Shown piece by piece: positions 16,715-25,392 of a stretch of DNA of 64,000 nucleotides. The DNA comes from Pseudomonas alliivorans. Its GTDB lineage: Bacteria; Pseudomonadota; Gammaproteobacteria; Pseudomonadales; Pseudomonadaceae. The DNA lies in NCBI RefSeq assembly GCF_017826695.1, contig NZ_JAFFZW010000007.1, positions 248,001 through 312,000 on the forward strand, given 5' to 3'. The number at the start of each line of letters is the position of its first letter. Within the stretch, counting starts at the first letter, position 1. The position numbers were made by a program, and so were the translations under genes. The notes under the pieces are model-generated. The model was given only the letters and a program-made list of their open reading frames with translations, made no database searches and was not told the DNA's origin.

Positions 16715-18001
16715 TCAGAGCACCACGCGCAGACACTGGCCTGCGTGATACAGGGTGAACCCGGCGTCGTAGGCCAGGGTCCTTATCGAGCTTGCAGAGA
16801 CTTTCCCGCTGCTGGAGAAACTCACCGGAAGAGCCTGAGCGTCGTTGGTCAGCAGGTAGTCGGCAAAACACTTGCCCACCAGCGTGCCGGTGGTGACACC
16901 CCGTCCATTGAAGCCCGTCGCCGCCAACAGTCCCGGCGCAGGTTCGAACAATCGCAGTAGGTGGTCCGGCGTGAAACCGATGCGGCCGGTCCAGGTACTT
17001 TCCCACTCAACCTTGCCCAACTGAGGAAAGTAATGCTGCTGGATGCGGTCGGCCCATCGGCGAATGAACCACAGCGGATAATTGCCAGCATTGCCCAGAC
17101 TGCCCAGTACCAGACGCCCCTGCGCATCGCGACGGATGCTGCTGAGGACCGTGCGCGTGTCCCACGAACCCTGTCCGCCGCGCAGAATTCCGGCCTGTTC
17201 ATCACCGCTGAGCGGTTGCGAGGCGACCTGATAGTAGTAGCCGGCGAAGATGTGATCCTTGATGTCGGTCCACTCGCCTTCGGTATAGGCATTGGACGCA
17301 ATGATCACTTTTTCTGCGCGCACGCTCCCGGCTGCGGTCGACACCTTCCAGCCATCGGAGGTGCGTTGCAGTCCGGTCACTGACGAGCCACCGAACAACT
17401 GCCCGCCCCGCGCCACCACGTTGAGCGCCATGCCCGATACATAAGCCATCGGGTTGACGGTGCCCGCACGATGGTCCAGCAACGCGCCGGCGACCTTGTC
17501 AGTGCCGCAGGCGTCTTCGCAGGTCTTGCCGGTCAGCAATTCAACGTTGGCACCCCGACGCTGCCACTGCTCGGCGCGACTGCGCAGGTCTGCCAGCCCC
17601 TTGGCGTTGTGTGCCATGTGCAGGTTGCCTGTGCGGGTCTCCTGGCACTCGATGTTGTATGTGTCGATGGTCGCGAACACCAGCGCAGGCGCCGCGCCCA
17701 ACGCGGTATTGAGCCGCGAGGCCTCGACCGCGCCCAGCGTCTTTTCCAGCTCGTCGGGCGCGACCCAGGTTCCGGCGTTCACCAGACCGACGTTGCGCCC
17801 GGACCCGCCGTGACCTACCTGATGGGCTTCGACCACGCACACCGACTTGCCGCCCTCCAGCAACTGCAGGGCGGCCGACAGGCCGGTAAAACCTGCGCCG
17901 ATGATGCACACATCCGCGCTGCATTCGCCGAACAGCGCAGGGCTGACCGGACGCTGCGGCGTCAACTGCTCCCAAAGACACCCTTCATGCAAGTGCGCCA
18001 T
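16715..18001 (-). CDS. amaA: FAD-dependent amine oxidase, L-pipecolate oxidase AmaA-like
   Basis: A 428-residue protein of the DAO/OrdL family. The FAD-binding Rossmann motif is at ~31-58 ('VCIIGAGFTGLSAALQLLEGGKSVCVVE'), and the C-terminal 'FNGRGVTTGTLVGKCFADYLL' closes the flavin site. By its position next to an ALDH7-type dehydrogenase it corresponds to P. putida AmaA, which oxidises L-pipecolate to piperideine-6-carboxylate (P6C) in D-lysine catabolism. A gamma-glutamylputrescine oxidase role is the main alternative by family alone. The start is supported by TGGAGT at 8-bp spacing. It lies 24 bp after amaB on the same strand. Confidence 0.85.
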   Translation of the reverse strand: MAHLHEGCLWEQLTPQRPVSPALFGECSADVCIIGAGFTGLSAALQLLEGGKSVCVVEAHQVGHGGSGRNVGLVNAGTWVAPDELEKTLGAVEASRLNTALGAAPALVFATIDTYNIECQETRTGNLHMAHNAKGLADLRSRAEQWQRRGANVELLTGKTCEDACGTDKVAGALLDHRAGTVNPMAYVSGMALNVVARGGQLFGGSSVTGLQRTSDGWKVSTAAGSVRAEKVIIASNAYTEGEWTDIKDHIFAGYYYQVASQPLSGDEQAGILRGGQGSWDTRTVLSSIRRDAQGRLVLGSLGNAGNYPLWFIRRWADRIQQHYFPQLGKVEWESTWTGRIGFTPDHLLRLFEPAPGLLAATGFNGRGVTTGTLVGKCFADYLLTNDAQALPVSFSSSGKVSASSIRTLAYDAGFTLYHAGQCLRVVL

Positions 18002-18025
18002 CGAACAACTCCAGCCATGCCCGAA

Positions 18026-19516
18026 TCAATCAAAGACGATGCCCTGAGCCAAGGGCAGCTCGCGGGAGTAGTTCACGGTATTGGTCTGTCGGCGCATGTA
18101 GGCGCGCCACGAATCGGAACCCGACTCACGACCGCCGCCGGTTTCCTTCTCGCCACCGAACGCCCCACCAATCTCCGCACCGCTGGTGCCGATATTGACG
18201 TTGGCGATACCACAGTCGCTGCCCGCCGCACTCTGGAAAGCCTCGGCTTCACGCAGGTCGGTGGTGAAAATGCACGACGACAGGCCTTGTGGCACTTCAT
18301 TGTTCAGGCGCAGCGCTTCTTCGAAGTCGTCGTAGGCCAGCACGTACAGGATCGGCGCGAAGGTCTCGTGACGGACCACCTCGCTCTGGCCGGGCATTTC
18401 TGCGATGGCCGGGGTGACGTAGTAACCGTTCGGGTATCTGTCCTGCAGTTGACGTTCGCCGCCGAACACCTGGCCGCCCTCGTCACGTGCTTTGGTCAGC
18501 GCATCCTGCATGGCCGAGAATGCCTGTTGGTCGATCAGCGGACCGATCAGATTGCCTTCGCGTGGATCGCCGACGCGCACCTTGGCGTAGGCGGCCTTGA
18601 CTCGCGCAACCACTTCATCCTTGATGGAACGGTGCACGATCAGACGGCGCAACGTTGTACAGCGCTGCCCGGCCGTGCCCACGGCGCTGAACAGAATTCC
18701 GCGCACGGCCAGATCGAGATCGGCGCTCGGGGCAAGGATCATGGCGTTATTGCCGCCCAGTTCCAGAATGCTGCGGCCGAATCGTGCCGCGACACGCGGC
18801 CCCACTTCACGGCCCATGCGGGTACTGCCGGTGGCGCTGATCAACGGCACGCGCGGGTCGTCGACCAATGCTTCACCTGCGTCGCGATCACCAATCACCA
18901 GTTGCGCGAGGCCCTGTGGCGCGTCGCCAAAAATCTTCAGCGCCTTGTCGAACAATGCCTGGCAGGCCATCGCAGTCAGGGGCGTTTTCTCCGACGGCTT
19001 CCAGATCACCGGGTTGCCGCAGACCAGCGCCAGCGTGGTGTTCCAGGCCCAGACCGCAACGGGGAAGTTGAACGCACTGATCACACCGACCACGCCCAGC
19101 GGATGCCAGGTTTCACGCATGTGGTGACCCGGACGCTCGGAAGCGATAGTCAGGCCGTACAACTGGCGCGACAGGCCCACGGCGAAGTCGCAGATGTCGA
19201 TCATTTCCTGCACCTCACCCAGACCTTCCTGAGTGATCTTTCCCGCTTCGACCGAGACCAGCTCGCCCAGTTGAGCTTTATGCTCGCGCAATACTTCGCC
19301 AAAGATCCGCACCAGCTCGCCACGACGTGGGGCCGGCACAGTGCGCCATTTCAGAAAGGCTTCGTGCGCCGTGTCGATCCGCGCCTGCACCTGAGCGCTG
19401 CCTTCCAGCGTGACTGAAGCGATCTGACTGCCATCGATCGGGGTATGGACGGGATAATTTCCGTCGGTGCAGGCACTTTTCGCCACGCCCAGATTGGCTA
19501 ACAACTCGGCAACCAT
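18026..19516 (-). CDS. amaB: P6C / 2-aminoadipate semialdehyde dehydrogenase AmaB (ALDH7)
   Basis: A 496-residue aldehyde dehydrogenase of the antiquitin (ALDH7) class. Catalytic residues are visible as Glu252 ('LELGGNNA') and Cys286 ('GTAGQRCTTLRR'); the cofactor motif is 'SATGSTRMGREV' near 227-238 and 'FNFPVAVWAWN' marks the ALDH7 substrate channel. It oxidises 2-aminoadipate semialdehyde, in equilibrium with P6C, to L-2-aminoadipate. The ribosome site AGGAGA precedes the ATG at good distance. It is transcribed with amaA and is divergent from the aminotransferase-hglS pair, which takes the product further to 2-hydroxyglutarate. Confidence 0.92.
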   Translation of the reverse strand: MVAELLANLGVAKSACTDGNYPVHTPIDGSQIASVTLEGSAQVQARIDTAHEAFLKWRTVPAPRRGELVRIFGEVLREHKAQLGELVSVEAGKITQEGLGEVQEMIDICDFAVGLSRQLYGLTIASERPGHHMRETWHPLGVVGVISAFNFPVAVWAWNTTLALVCGNPVIWKPSEKTPLTAMACQALFDKALKIFGDAPQGLAQLVIGDRDAGEALVDDPRVPLISATGSTRMGREVGPRVAARFGRSILELGGNNAMILAPSADLDLAVRGILFSAVGTAGQRCTTLRRLIVHRSIKDEVVARVKAAYAKVRVGDPREGNLIGPLIDQQAFSAMQDALTKARDEGGQVFGGERQLQDRYPNGYYVTPAIAEMPGQSEVVRHETFAPILYVLAYDDFEEALRLNNEVPQGLSSCIFTTDLREAEAFQSAAGSDCGIANVNIGTSGAEIGGAFGGEKETGGGRESGSDSWRAYMRRQTNTVNYSRELPLAQGIVFD

Positions 19517-19611
19517 GCTGATTCTCCTGTCATGACAAGGGTTGAAATCAATGATGACCCAGTATCGACCCGTTCAAGGGCTGCTCACAAACGACGTTTT
19601 TGAACGACATG

Positions 19612-19626
19612 ATTCCTTTCAGGAAT
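19612..19626. promoter_or_regulatory. Palindrome in amaB / aminotransferase divergent promoter
   Basis: ATTCCT-TTC-AGGAAT is a perfect 6-bp inverted repeat, followed by a looser TTCC-N9-GGAA. It sits roughly mid-way in the 247-bp gap between two divergent lysine-catabolic operons. It may be an operator for a regulator encoded elsewhere; no regulator gene lies in this cluster. Confidence 0.4.
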
Positions 19627-19763
19627 GAACTATTGGCTCATCCAGACATTAAAAGCCTCAACTTCCTGAATTATTGGAATGACTCGGTGATTTTATTTCG
19701 TTTGTGGCGAGTCCCCCTTGTGCGTTTGGATAGGCCATCACGCCATCGTCGCAGAGCCTGTCC

Positions 19764-21011
19764 ATGAGCGAACATATCAGCGAATCCATTGCCTTCGTCC
19801 ACAGCATGACGCTGTCCCATGGCCGCAATGCAGAAGTGTGGGACACCACCGGCAAGCGCTACATCGACTTCGTCGGCGGCATCGGGGTGCTCAATCTGGG
19901 GCACTGCAACCCTCAAGTGGTCAAGGCGATTCAGGAACAGGCGGCAAAACTGACCCACTATTGCTTCAACGCCACGCCGCACGAGCCTTATCTGCGGTTC
20001 ATGGAGCAACTCACGCAGTTCGTGCCGGTGAGTTATCCATTGAGCGGCATGCTCACGAACAGTGGCGCGGAAGCGGCGGAAAACGCGCTGAAAATCGTCC
20101 GTGGCGCGACAGGTCGCACGGCGGTGATCGCGTTCGACGGTGGCTTTCATGGTCGTACATTGGCCACGCTGAACCTCAACGGCAAGGTTGCGCCCTACAA
20201 ACAGAAAGTCGGCGTTTTGCCAGGGCCGGTGTTTCATATCCCGTTTCCCAGCAAGGACAACGGTGTCACCACCGACCAGGCGCTCAAGGCCATGGACCGC
20301 CTGTTCAGCGTCGAGATCGACGTCAATGATGTGGCCTGTTTCATGTTTGAACCGGTGCAGGGTGAAGGCGGTTTTCTGGCCATGGAGCCGGAATTCGCTC
20401 AGGCGTTACGCGCGTTCTGTACCGAAAAAGGCATCGTGCTGATCGCCGATGAAATCCAGTCGGGCTTCGGCCGCACCGGACAGCGTTTTGCCTTCAGTCG
20501 CCTGGGCATCGAACCGGATTTGATTCTGCTGGGCAAAAGCATCGCCGGTGGTATTCCGCTGGGTGCCGTGGTCGGACGCAAGGCGCTGCTCGACAATTTG
20601 CCCAAAGGCGGGCTGGGCGGCACTTATTCGGGTAATCCGATTGGCTGCGCAGCGGGCCTGGCCTCGCTGGCGCAGATGACCGATGAAAACCTGTCGACCT
20701 GGGGCGAGCAGCAGGAAAACGCCATTGTGTCGCGCTACAACGCCTGGCAGGCGAACAAGCTCTCGCCGTATCTGGGCAGATTGACCGGCGTGGGCTGCAT
20801 GCGCGGCATTGAGCTGATGACACCGGACGGCGCGCCAGCCTCCCGACAACTCGCCGACCTGCTGACCTCGGCCAGAGAAGCCGGGCTACTCTTGATGCCC
20901 AGCGGCAAGTCGCGGCATATCATTCGACTGCTGATTCCACTGACCATCGAGCCCGAGGTGTTGAACGAAGGGCTGGATATTTTCGAGCGCTGCCTGGCGG
21001 CGCTGGCCTGA
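19764..21011 (+). CDS. Class III aminotransferase, probable 2-aminoadipate transaminase
   Basis: A 415-residue PLP enzyme of the GABA/ornithine aminotransferase class. The Schiff-base lysine is Lys258 ('LLGKSIAGGIPLGAV'); upstream lie the PLP-contacting 'TNSGAEAAENALKIVR' and 'IADEIQSGFGRTG'. By family it could act on 4-aminobutyrate, 5-aminovalerate or 2-aminoadipate. Context favours 2-aminoadipate to 2-oxoadipate: P. putida uses such a transaminase (PP_4108) for this step, and here the gene sits between amaB, which makes 2-aminoadipate, and hglS, which consumes 2-oxoadipate. hglS follows after 46 bp. Substrate preference is an inference. Confidence 0.85.
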   Translation: MSEHISESIAFVHSMTLSHGRNAEVWDTTGKRYIDFVGGIGVLNLGHCNPQVVKAIQEQAAKLTHYCFNATPHEPYLRFMEQLTQFVPVSYPLSGMLTNSGAEAAENALKIVRGATGRTAVIAFDGGFHGRTLATLNLNGKVAPYKQKVGVLPGPVFHIPFPSKDNGVTTDQALKAMDRLFSVEIDVNDVACFMFEPVQGEGGFLAMEPEFAQALRAFCTEKGIVLIADEIQSGFGRTGQRFAFSRLGIEPDLILLGKSIAGGIPLGAVVGRKALLDNLPKGGLGGTYSGNPIGCAAGLASLAQMTDENLSTWGEQQENAIVSRYNAWQANKLSPYLGRLTGVGCMRGIELMTPDGAPASRQLADLLTSAREAGLLLMPSGKSRHIIRLLIPLTIEPEVLNEGLDIFERCLAALA

Positions 21012-21057
21012 CTTGATGACTGATAGAAACCGGGAAGAGCACGGAGAAACAACCCTG

Positions 21058-22470
21058 ATGAGCACCGCACGCTTTGCCAGTCCTGACGATATTCGCGCTG
21101 GCTTTTCCCGCGCCATGTCGCAGATGTACAAGGAAGAAGTCCCGCTGTACGGCACGTTGATGGAGCTGGTGAGCGAGGTCAACGACCAAGTCATGAGCCA
21201 TGACCAGCGCGTGCTGGACAGCCTCAGGCAAACCGGTGAAATCCAGCGTCTGGACATGGAGCGCCACGGCGCGATCCGGGTTGGCACGGCGCTGGAACTG
21301 GCCACCCTCGCCCGCCTGTTCGCTGTGATGGGGATGGAGCCGGTGGGTTATTACGACCTGACGCCTGCGGGCGTGCCGGTGCATTCGACGGCCTTTCGCG
21401 CCGTGCATGAAAGCGCGCTGCAGGTCAGCCCGTTTCGCGTGTTCACTTCGCTGCTGCGTCTGGAATTGATCGAGAGCGACAGCCTGCGTGAGTTCGCCGG
21501 TCAGGTGCTCGCCAGCCGTCAGATCTTCACTGCGAAGGCGCTTGAGCTCATACAAAAGCACGAGCAGAACGGCGGTCTGGATGAAGCGGACGCCGCGGAA
21601 TTCATTCAGCAGGCGCTGGAAACCTTTCGTTGGCACAACACGGCCACGGTTTCGCTGGAAGATTACCAACAGCTCAACGCCCAGCATCGCCTGATCGCCG
21701 ATGTGGTCGCGTTTCGGGGTCCGCACATCAACCACCTCACGCCGCGCACGCTGGACATCGACGCGGTGCAGGCAGGCATGCCCGGTAAAGGCATCACGCC
21801 CAAGGCCGTGGTCGAAGGCCCGCCGCGCCGTCGCTGTCCGATCCTGCTGCGCCAGACCAGCTTCAAGGCGCTGCAAGAGCCGATTACTTTTGTCGGCCAA
21901 AACGCCAATGAGTCCGGCAGTCACTCGGCCCGCTTCGGTGAAATCGAACAGCGCGGCGCGGCGCTGACGCCCAAGGGGCGCGCGCTGTACGACCGGTTGC
22001 TGAACGCGGCACGCGAAGCGCTGGGCGAGTTTCCCAATGAGGCCAATGCTGTGAGCTATTCGGCGCTGATGGAGAAAGCCTTTGAAGCGTTCCCGGACAG
22101 CTACAGCGAGATGCGTGCTGAAGGCCTGGCGTACTTTCGCTACTTTCCGACCGAGCAGGGTCTTGCTGCACGCGTCGAGGCAGGCACGGACCTTGAGCAA
22201 TGGATTCAGGAGGGTTACGTGCGCTTCGAGCCATTGGTGTACGAGGATTTTCTACCGGTCAGCGCAGCGGGCATCTTCCAGTCCAACCTGGGCGACAACG
22301 CGCAGACGCACTATGCGATCAGCTCGAATCAGGAAGACTTCCAACAGGCACTGGGGCGTCAGACGCTCGATGAGTTGAAGCTGTATGCCGAGACCGAGCG
22401 CAGGTCGGTGGCAGAATGCAACGAGGCCCTGGGTCTTCAGGCCGTCAAAAGCGGACGCCAAGCGTCCTGA
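21058..22470 (+). CDS. hglS: 2-oxoadipate dioxygenase/decarboxylase HglS (DUF1338)
   Basis: A 470-residue DUF1338/VOC-fold iron enzyme that converts 2-oxoadipate to D-2-hydroxyglutarate with O2, releasing CO2. With the ATG at 21058 (GGAGAAA upstream) the metal and substrate residues fall at His70 and Arg74 ('RHGAIRVG'), His226 ('GPHINHLTPRTLD') and Glu295 or Glu297 ('RFGEIEQRG'). These correspond, from memory, to His70, Arg74, His226 and Glu294 of the P. putida enzyme. An upstream in-frame start at 21013 would add 15 residues and shift this numbering. It completes the route from lysine through pipecolate to 2-hydroxyglutarate encoded in 16.7-22.5 kb. Confidence 0.93.
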   Translation: MSTARFASPDDIRAGFSRAMSQMYKEEVPLYGTLMELVSEVNDQVMSHDQRVLDSLRQTGEIQRLDMERHGAIRVGTALELATLARLFAVMGMEPVGYYDLTPAGVPVHSTAFRAVHESALQVSPFRVFTSLLRLELIESDSLREFAGQVLASRQIFTAKALELIQKHEQNGGLDEADAAEFIQQALETFRWHNTATVSLEDYQQLNAQHRLIADVVAFRGPHINHLTPRTLDIDAVQAGMPGKGITPKAVVEGPPRRRCPILLRQTSFKALQEPITFVGQNANESGSHSARFGEIEQRGAALTPKGRALYDRLLNAAREALGEFPNEANAVSYSALMEKAFEAFPDSYSEMRAEGLAYFRYFPTEQGLAARVEAGTDLEQWIQEGYVRFEPLVYEDFLPVSAAGIFQSNLGDNAQTHYAISSNQEDFQQALGRQTLDELKLYAETERRSVAECNEALGLQAVKSGRQAS

Positions 22471-22475
22471 GAGGC

Positions 22476-22546
22476 GTTGCCACGGGCGCGTGGGAACGAT
22501 CATTTTTCACGCTCTATGATCGTGCCCATGCTTGGCGTGGGCATGC
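22476..22546. repeat. Two tandem P. syringae-type intergenic inverted repeats
   Basis: 22476-22497 (GTTGCCACGGGCGCGTGGGAAC) and 22520-22546 (a CGTGCCCATGCTTGGCGTGGGCATG core) are imperfect palindromes of one family, placed head-to-tail after the hglS stop. Similar copies occur at 24239 and 35679. Such elements are scattered in P. syringae spacers. Elsewhere the 419-bp gap 22471-22889 holds only the hairpin at 22657 and the DUF3100 leader. Confidence 0.6.
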
Positions 22547-22656
22547 CGCCCATGACGCCCTGCGTTACATCCTGCGCTGCAAACACGTCTCGAATCTCCC
22601 CTTCCAGTGTTCTCTTTAACGCAACGATAAATAAAATCTGCAATATTGGTGTGCAA

Positions 22657-22688
22657 CCTCCCGCTATGCATACTGCGATGGCGGGAGG
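22657..22688 (+). other. Long-loop hairpin in the leader of the DUF3100 gene
   Basis: CCTCCCGC (22657-22664) and GCGGGAGG (22681-22688) pair perfectly around a 16-base loop. A second perfect stem, GGCCGG-ATA-CCGGCC, is at 22760-22774. Neither is followed by a T-run, so simple terminators are unlikely. They may be leader RNA structure upstream of the transporter-like gene, or part of decayed repeats. I could not match a known riboswitch. Confidence 0.35.
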
Positions 22689-22889
22689 ACCTCGATTGTT
22701 CCTCTTGAAAGGCTCGAAGCAGCCTGGGTCCGCTGATTTCGGACCTTATAAAAATACTCGGCCGGATACCGGCCTCCATGACTCCATGGACTTCCAACGC
22801 TGCCCTGGCGCGTCGCTGCGCCTACCTGAAAAAACAGAATAACGATTGATAAGGCCTTTAAAGGTCATTCAGCAGGCAAGGGGATCATC

Positions 22890-24218
22890 ATGCAAAACTC
22901 ACACGCAGCCGTCGTGGGCGACAAGCAGGCCGTTTCTTCGACGGTGAAGCTGTATGTCTGGGCCGCCGTCATCCTCGTCGTTGCCGAATCCATTGGCGCC
23001 ATCAGCATCCCACTTGGCCCGGGTAAAGTGGTCCTTCTGCCGATGGTCTGGGCCTTATTGCTGGGCGCGATGATCGGCATCGCCAGTCGCCGCATGCCGG
23101 GCACCATCGGCATCGATCACCGCACGCAACTGCGCTCCGCGTCCATTCTGCAACCGGCCCTGCTGATCTTCATCGCCAAACTTGGGCTGGTGGTCGGCGG
23201 CTCACTGCCAGTCGTATTCGCCTCGGGGTGGGCGCTGGTGTTCCAGGAGTTCGGGCATTTTGTCGGCACGGTGATTCTGGGCTTGCCGGTGGCGCTGATG
23301 CTGGGGATCAAGCGTGAAGCGATTGGCGCAACCTTCTCGGTCGGACGCGAGCCAAGCCTGGCGATCATTGGCGAACGCTACGGCATGGACTCCCCGGAAG
23401 GACGCGGCGTGCTTGCCGAGTATCTGACCGGCACACTGTTCGGTGCGCTGTTCATTGCCATCGTGGCCGGTTTCATTGCCAGCCTGAATATCTTCCATCC
23501 CAATTCGCTGGCGATGGGTTCCGGCATCGGTTCGGGCAGCATGATGGCGGCCGCTGCGGGCGCTATTGCGGCTCAGCAGACCCCTGAAGTGGCCAAGGAA
23601 GTCATGACCCTGGCGGCGGCGTCGAACCTGATCACCACCACCATCGGTACTTATTTCACGCTGTTCATCTCGCTGCCGCTGGCGGTCTGGGGCTATCGCG
23701 TTCTCGAACCGCTGATCGGCCGTACCACCAAGGCTTCGATCAGCGATGAAGGCTTGCGTCACAGCGATGTGTCGCTGGACGTGCCTGAGCTGGGCTGGTC
23801 GGGCAAGGTCAGCGCGTGGCTGGCCGCCGGTGCACTGGCATTGATCGCCAACTATGTCGGCTACAAGACCTTGTCCGCCGATGCCTTTACCGGCATAGGC
23901 ATCATGATTTTCTGCGCCTTCGTCGGTGAGGCGCTATGCAGCCTGATTCGCCGCAAGATTCCGGCAGTGTGCATGGTGTCGCTGGTGGCGATGTTCCTGA
24001 CCTCCCCGGCCTGCCCATGGGCAGCGGAGATCGCGCGCCTCACCAGTTCGATCAACATGCTGGCCGTGATCACGCCCATGCTGACCTTCGCCGGCCTGTC
24101 GATTGCCAAGGATCTGCCAGCGTTTCGCCGTCTGGGCTGGCGGATCGTGCTGGTGTCGTTCCTGGCCAACTTCGGCACCTTCATCGGCGCAGTGATGATC
24201 GCCGAGATGTTTCATTGA
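22890..24218 (+). CDS. DUF3100 polytopic membrane protein, transporter-like
   Basis: A 442-residue protein with roughly 11-12 hydrophobic helices across its length and a charged cytoplasmic loop near residues 275-305 ('RTTKASISDEGLRHSDVSLDV'). The pattern and motifs ('GMDSPEGRGVLAEYLTGTLFG', 'GSGIGSGSMMAAAAGAIAAQQ') match the DUF3100 family, whose substrate is unknown. From memory DUF3100 genes often neighbour M20 amidohydrolases and LysR regulators, and both occur here within 6 kb, so uptake of an N-acylated or amide compound is plausible. The ribosome site AGGGG stands 7 bp before the ATG. A transport role is inferred. Confidence 0.82.
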   Translation: MQNSHAAVVGDKQAVSSTVKLYVWAAVILVVAESIGAISIPLGPGKVVLLPMVWALLLGAMIGIASRRMPGTIGIDHRTQLRSASILQPALLIFIAKLGLVVGGSLPVVFASGWALVFQEFGHFVGTVILGLPVALMLGIKREAIGATFSVGREPSLAIIGERYGMDSPEGRGVLAEYLTGTLFGALFIAIVAGFIASLNIFHPNSLAMGSGIGSGSMMAAAAGAIAAQQTPEVAKEVMTLAAASNLITTTIGTYFTLFISLPLAVWGYRVLEPLIGRTTKASISDEGLRHSDVSLDVPELGWSGKVSAWLAAGALALIANYVGYKTLSADAFTGIGIMIFCAFVGEALCSLIRRKIPAVCMVSLVAMFLTSPACPWAAEIARLTSSINMLAVITPMLTFAGLSIAKDLPAFRRLGWRIVLVSFLANFGTFIGAVMIAEMFH

Positions 24219-24238
24219 TTGGGTGCTTATAAAGGATC

Positions 24239-24261
24239 GTTCCCATGCTCCGCGTGGGAAC
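24239..24261. repeat. P. syringae-type intergenic inverted repeat
   Basis: GTTCCCA...TGGGAAC palindrome (GTTCCCATGCTCCGCGTGGGAAC) 20 bp after the DUF3100 stop, same family as the copies at 22476 and 35679 and in the opposite orientation to the first. It lies between convergent genes. Confidence 0.55.
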
Positions 24262-24359
24262 GCTTCTCAGGACGCTCCCGAATCTGACGCAGAGCATCAC
24301 GGGATGCAGGCGAACGCGGAGCGATGGGCAAGATTGGTTACGCGCCGAGCACGCTCTCT

Positions 24360-25265
24360 TCACGCCTCATTCACCAGCCAGTCATGCACGGCCCGGCGTG
24401 CCGGGGTGTTGAGGGCGCCTTCGCGGTAGGCCAGCACGTATTTCTTGCGGGCCTTGATCGGCTGTCCGAACGGCACGATCAGCGAGCCCTGTTCAAGCTC
24501 GTCAGTGATCAATGCCTTACGGGCGATGGCCACGCCCATGCCCATGCGCGCAGCGTCGATGGTCAAGTGGTTGCGGTTGAACGTATGGCCGCGGCGCACA
24601 TCGATGCCGTCGGCACCAATCGCAGTCAGGTAGAACTCCCACTCTGCGTACTCATAACTGCCGCGCCAGGCAGTGATGTCGTGCAGCAACGGAAAGTGCA
24701 CCAACTGGCTGGGTGTATCCAGCGGCGGTTTGCCTTCCAGCAATATGGGCGAGCAGACCGGAAAAAGCTCTTCCTCCAGCAGCGGCGTGGTCGACAGGCC
24801 GGGATAGCTGCCGTCATTCAGGTCGATGGCCAGGTCAAAGTCGTCATCGCGCAACGAGCCACTGCTGTCTTCGGCAATGATCCGCAGTTGAATATCCGGA
24901 AACGCCTCCTGCAATCGTGGCAGGCGCGGCATCAGCCACTTGCTGAGAAACGATGGGATGCAGCGCAGCTTGAACACCCCGCCGATCCGTCCTGAATACA
25001 GCAGGCGCAGTTCTTCGCTGATGCGGCTTTGCACTTCGTTGGCGACCACCGCCAGGCGCTGCCCCTCAGCGGTCAACTCAAGACCGCGACCGACGCGATG
25101 AAACAGCGCAAACCCCAACCGTTCCTCAAGCTGGCGCATCTGCTGGCTGATCGCACCCGGCGTGACGTGGAGTTCCTCGGCGCAGCGCGTGAAGGAGAGG
25201 TGTCGGGCTGCACAGGCAAAGACCTGCAACCAGGCGTGCATCTGTGCGTTGAAAATTCTGCTCAT
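24360..25265 (-). CDS. LysR-family transcriptional regulator (GcvA-like)
   Basis: A 301-residue regulator. The N-terminal winged helix-turn-helix (~8-67) reads 'LSFTRCAEELHVTPGAISQQMRQLEERLG', with the GcvA-type 'GAISQQ' recognition helix. The rest is the periplasmic-binding-like effector domain (~95-295). It is divergent from L-serine dehydratase, with a 127-bp gap, and convergent with the DUF3100 gene, so it probably controls one or both. Glycine/serine-related effectors are common for GcvA-like proteins but cannot be read from the sequence. Confidence 0.9.
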   Translation of the reverse strand: MSRIFNAQMHAWLQVFACAARHLSFTRCAEELHVTPGAISQQMRQLEERLGFALFHRVGRGLELTAEGQRLAVVANEVQSRISEELRLLYSGRIGGVFKLRCIPSFLSKWLMPRLPRLQEAFPDIQLRIIAEDSSGSLRDDDFDLAIDLNDGSYPGLSTTPLLEEELFPVCSPILLEGKPPLDTPSQLVHFPLLHDITAWRGSYEYAEWEFYLTAIGADGIDVRRGHTFNRNHLTIDAARMGMGVAIARKALITDELEQGSLIVPFGQPIKARKKYVLAYREGALNTPARRAVHDWLVNEA

Positions 25266-25392
25266 TGAAGAGTTCCGCTAAAGCGTTGCATAGGAACAAT
25301 CGTTTGTCGTTTCGACAGCTGAAGCCAAAGATGAAAGCCAGAAAGAAGGAGTTTCAACTCCTCTGCATCATCTCATTTGAAGGACCACCGTG

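Noticed and set aside
17471..19417. 648-codon frame opposite amaA/amaB
   Set aside because: Spans two real genes on the other strand and is rich in Arg, His and Gln as shadow frames usually are.
22507..22797. 96-codon minus-strand frame in the spacer before DUF3100
   Set aside because: It overlaps inverted repeats and a hairpin, has no ribosome site and no recognisable product.
22620..22890. Glycine riboswitch before DUF3100 or near sdaA
   Set aside because: The paired aptamer core pattern was not seen in either leader; only simple hairpins are present.
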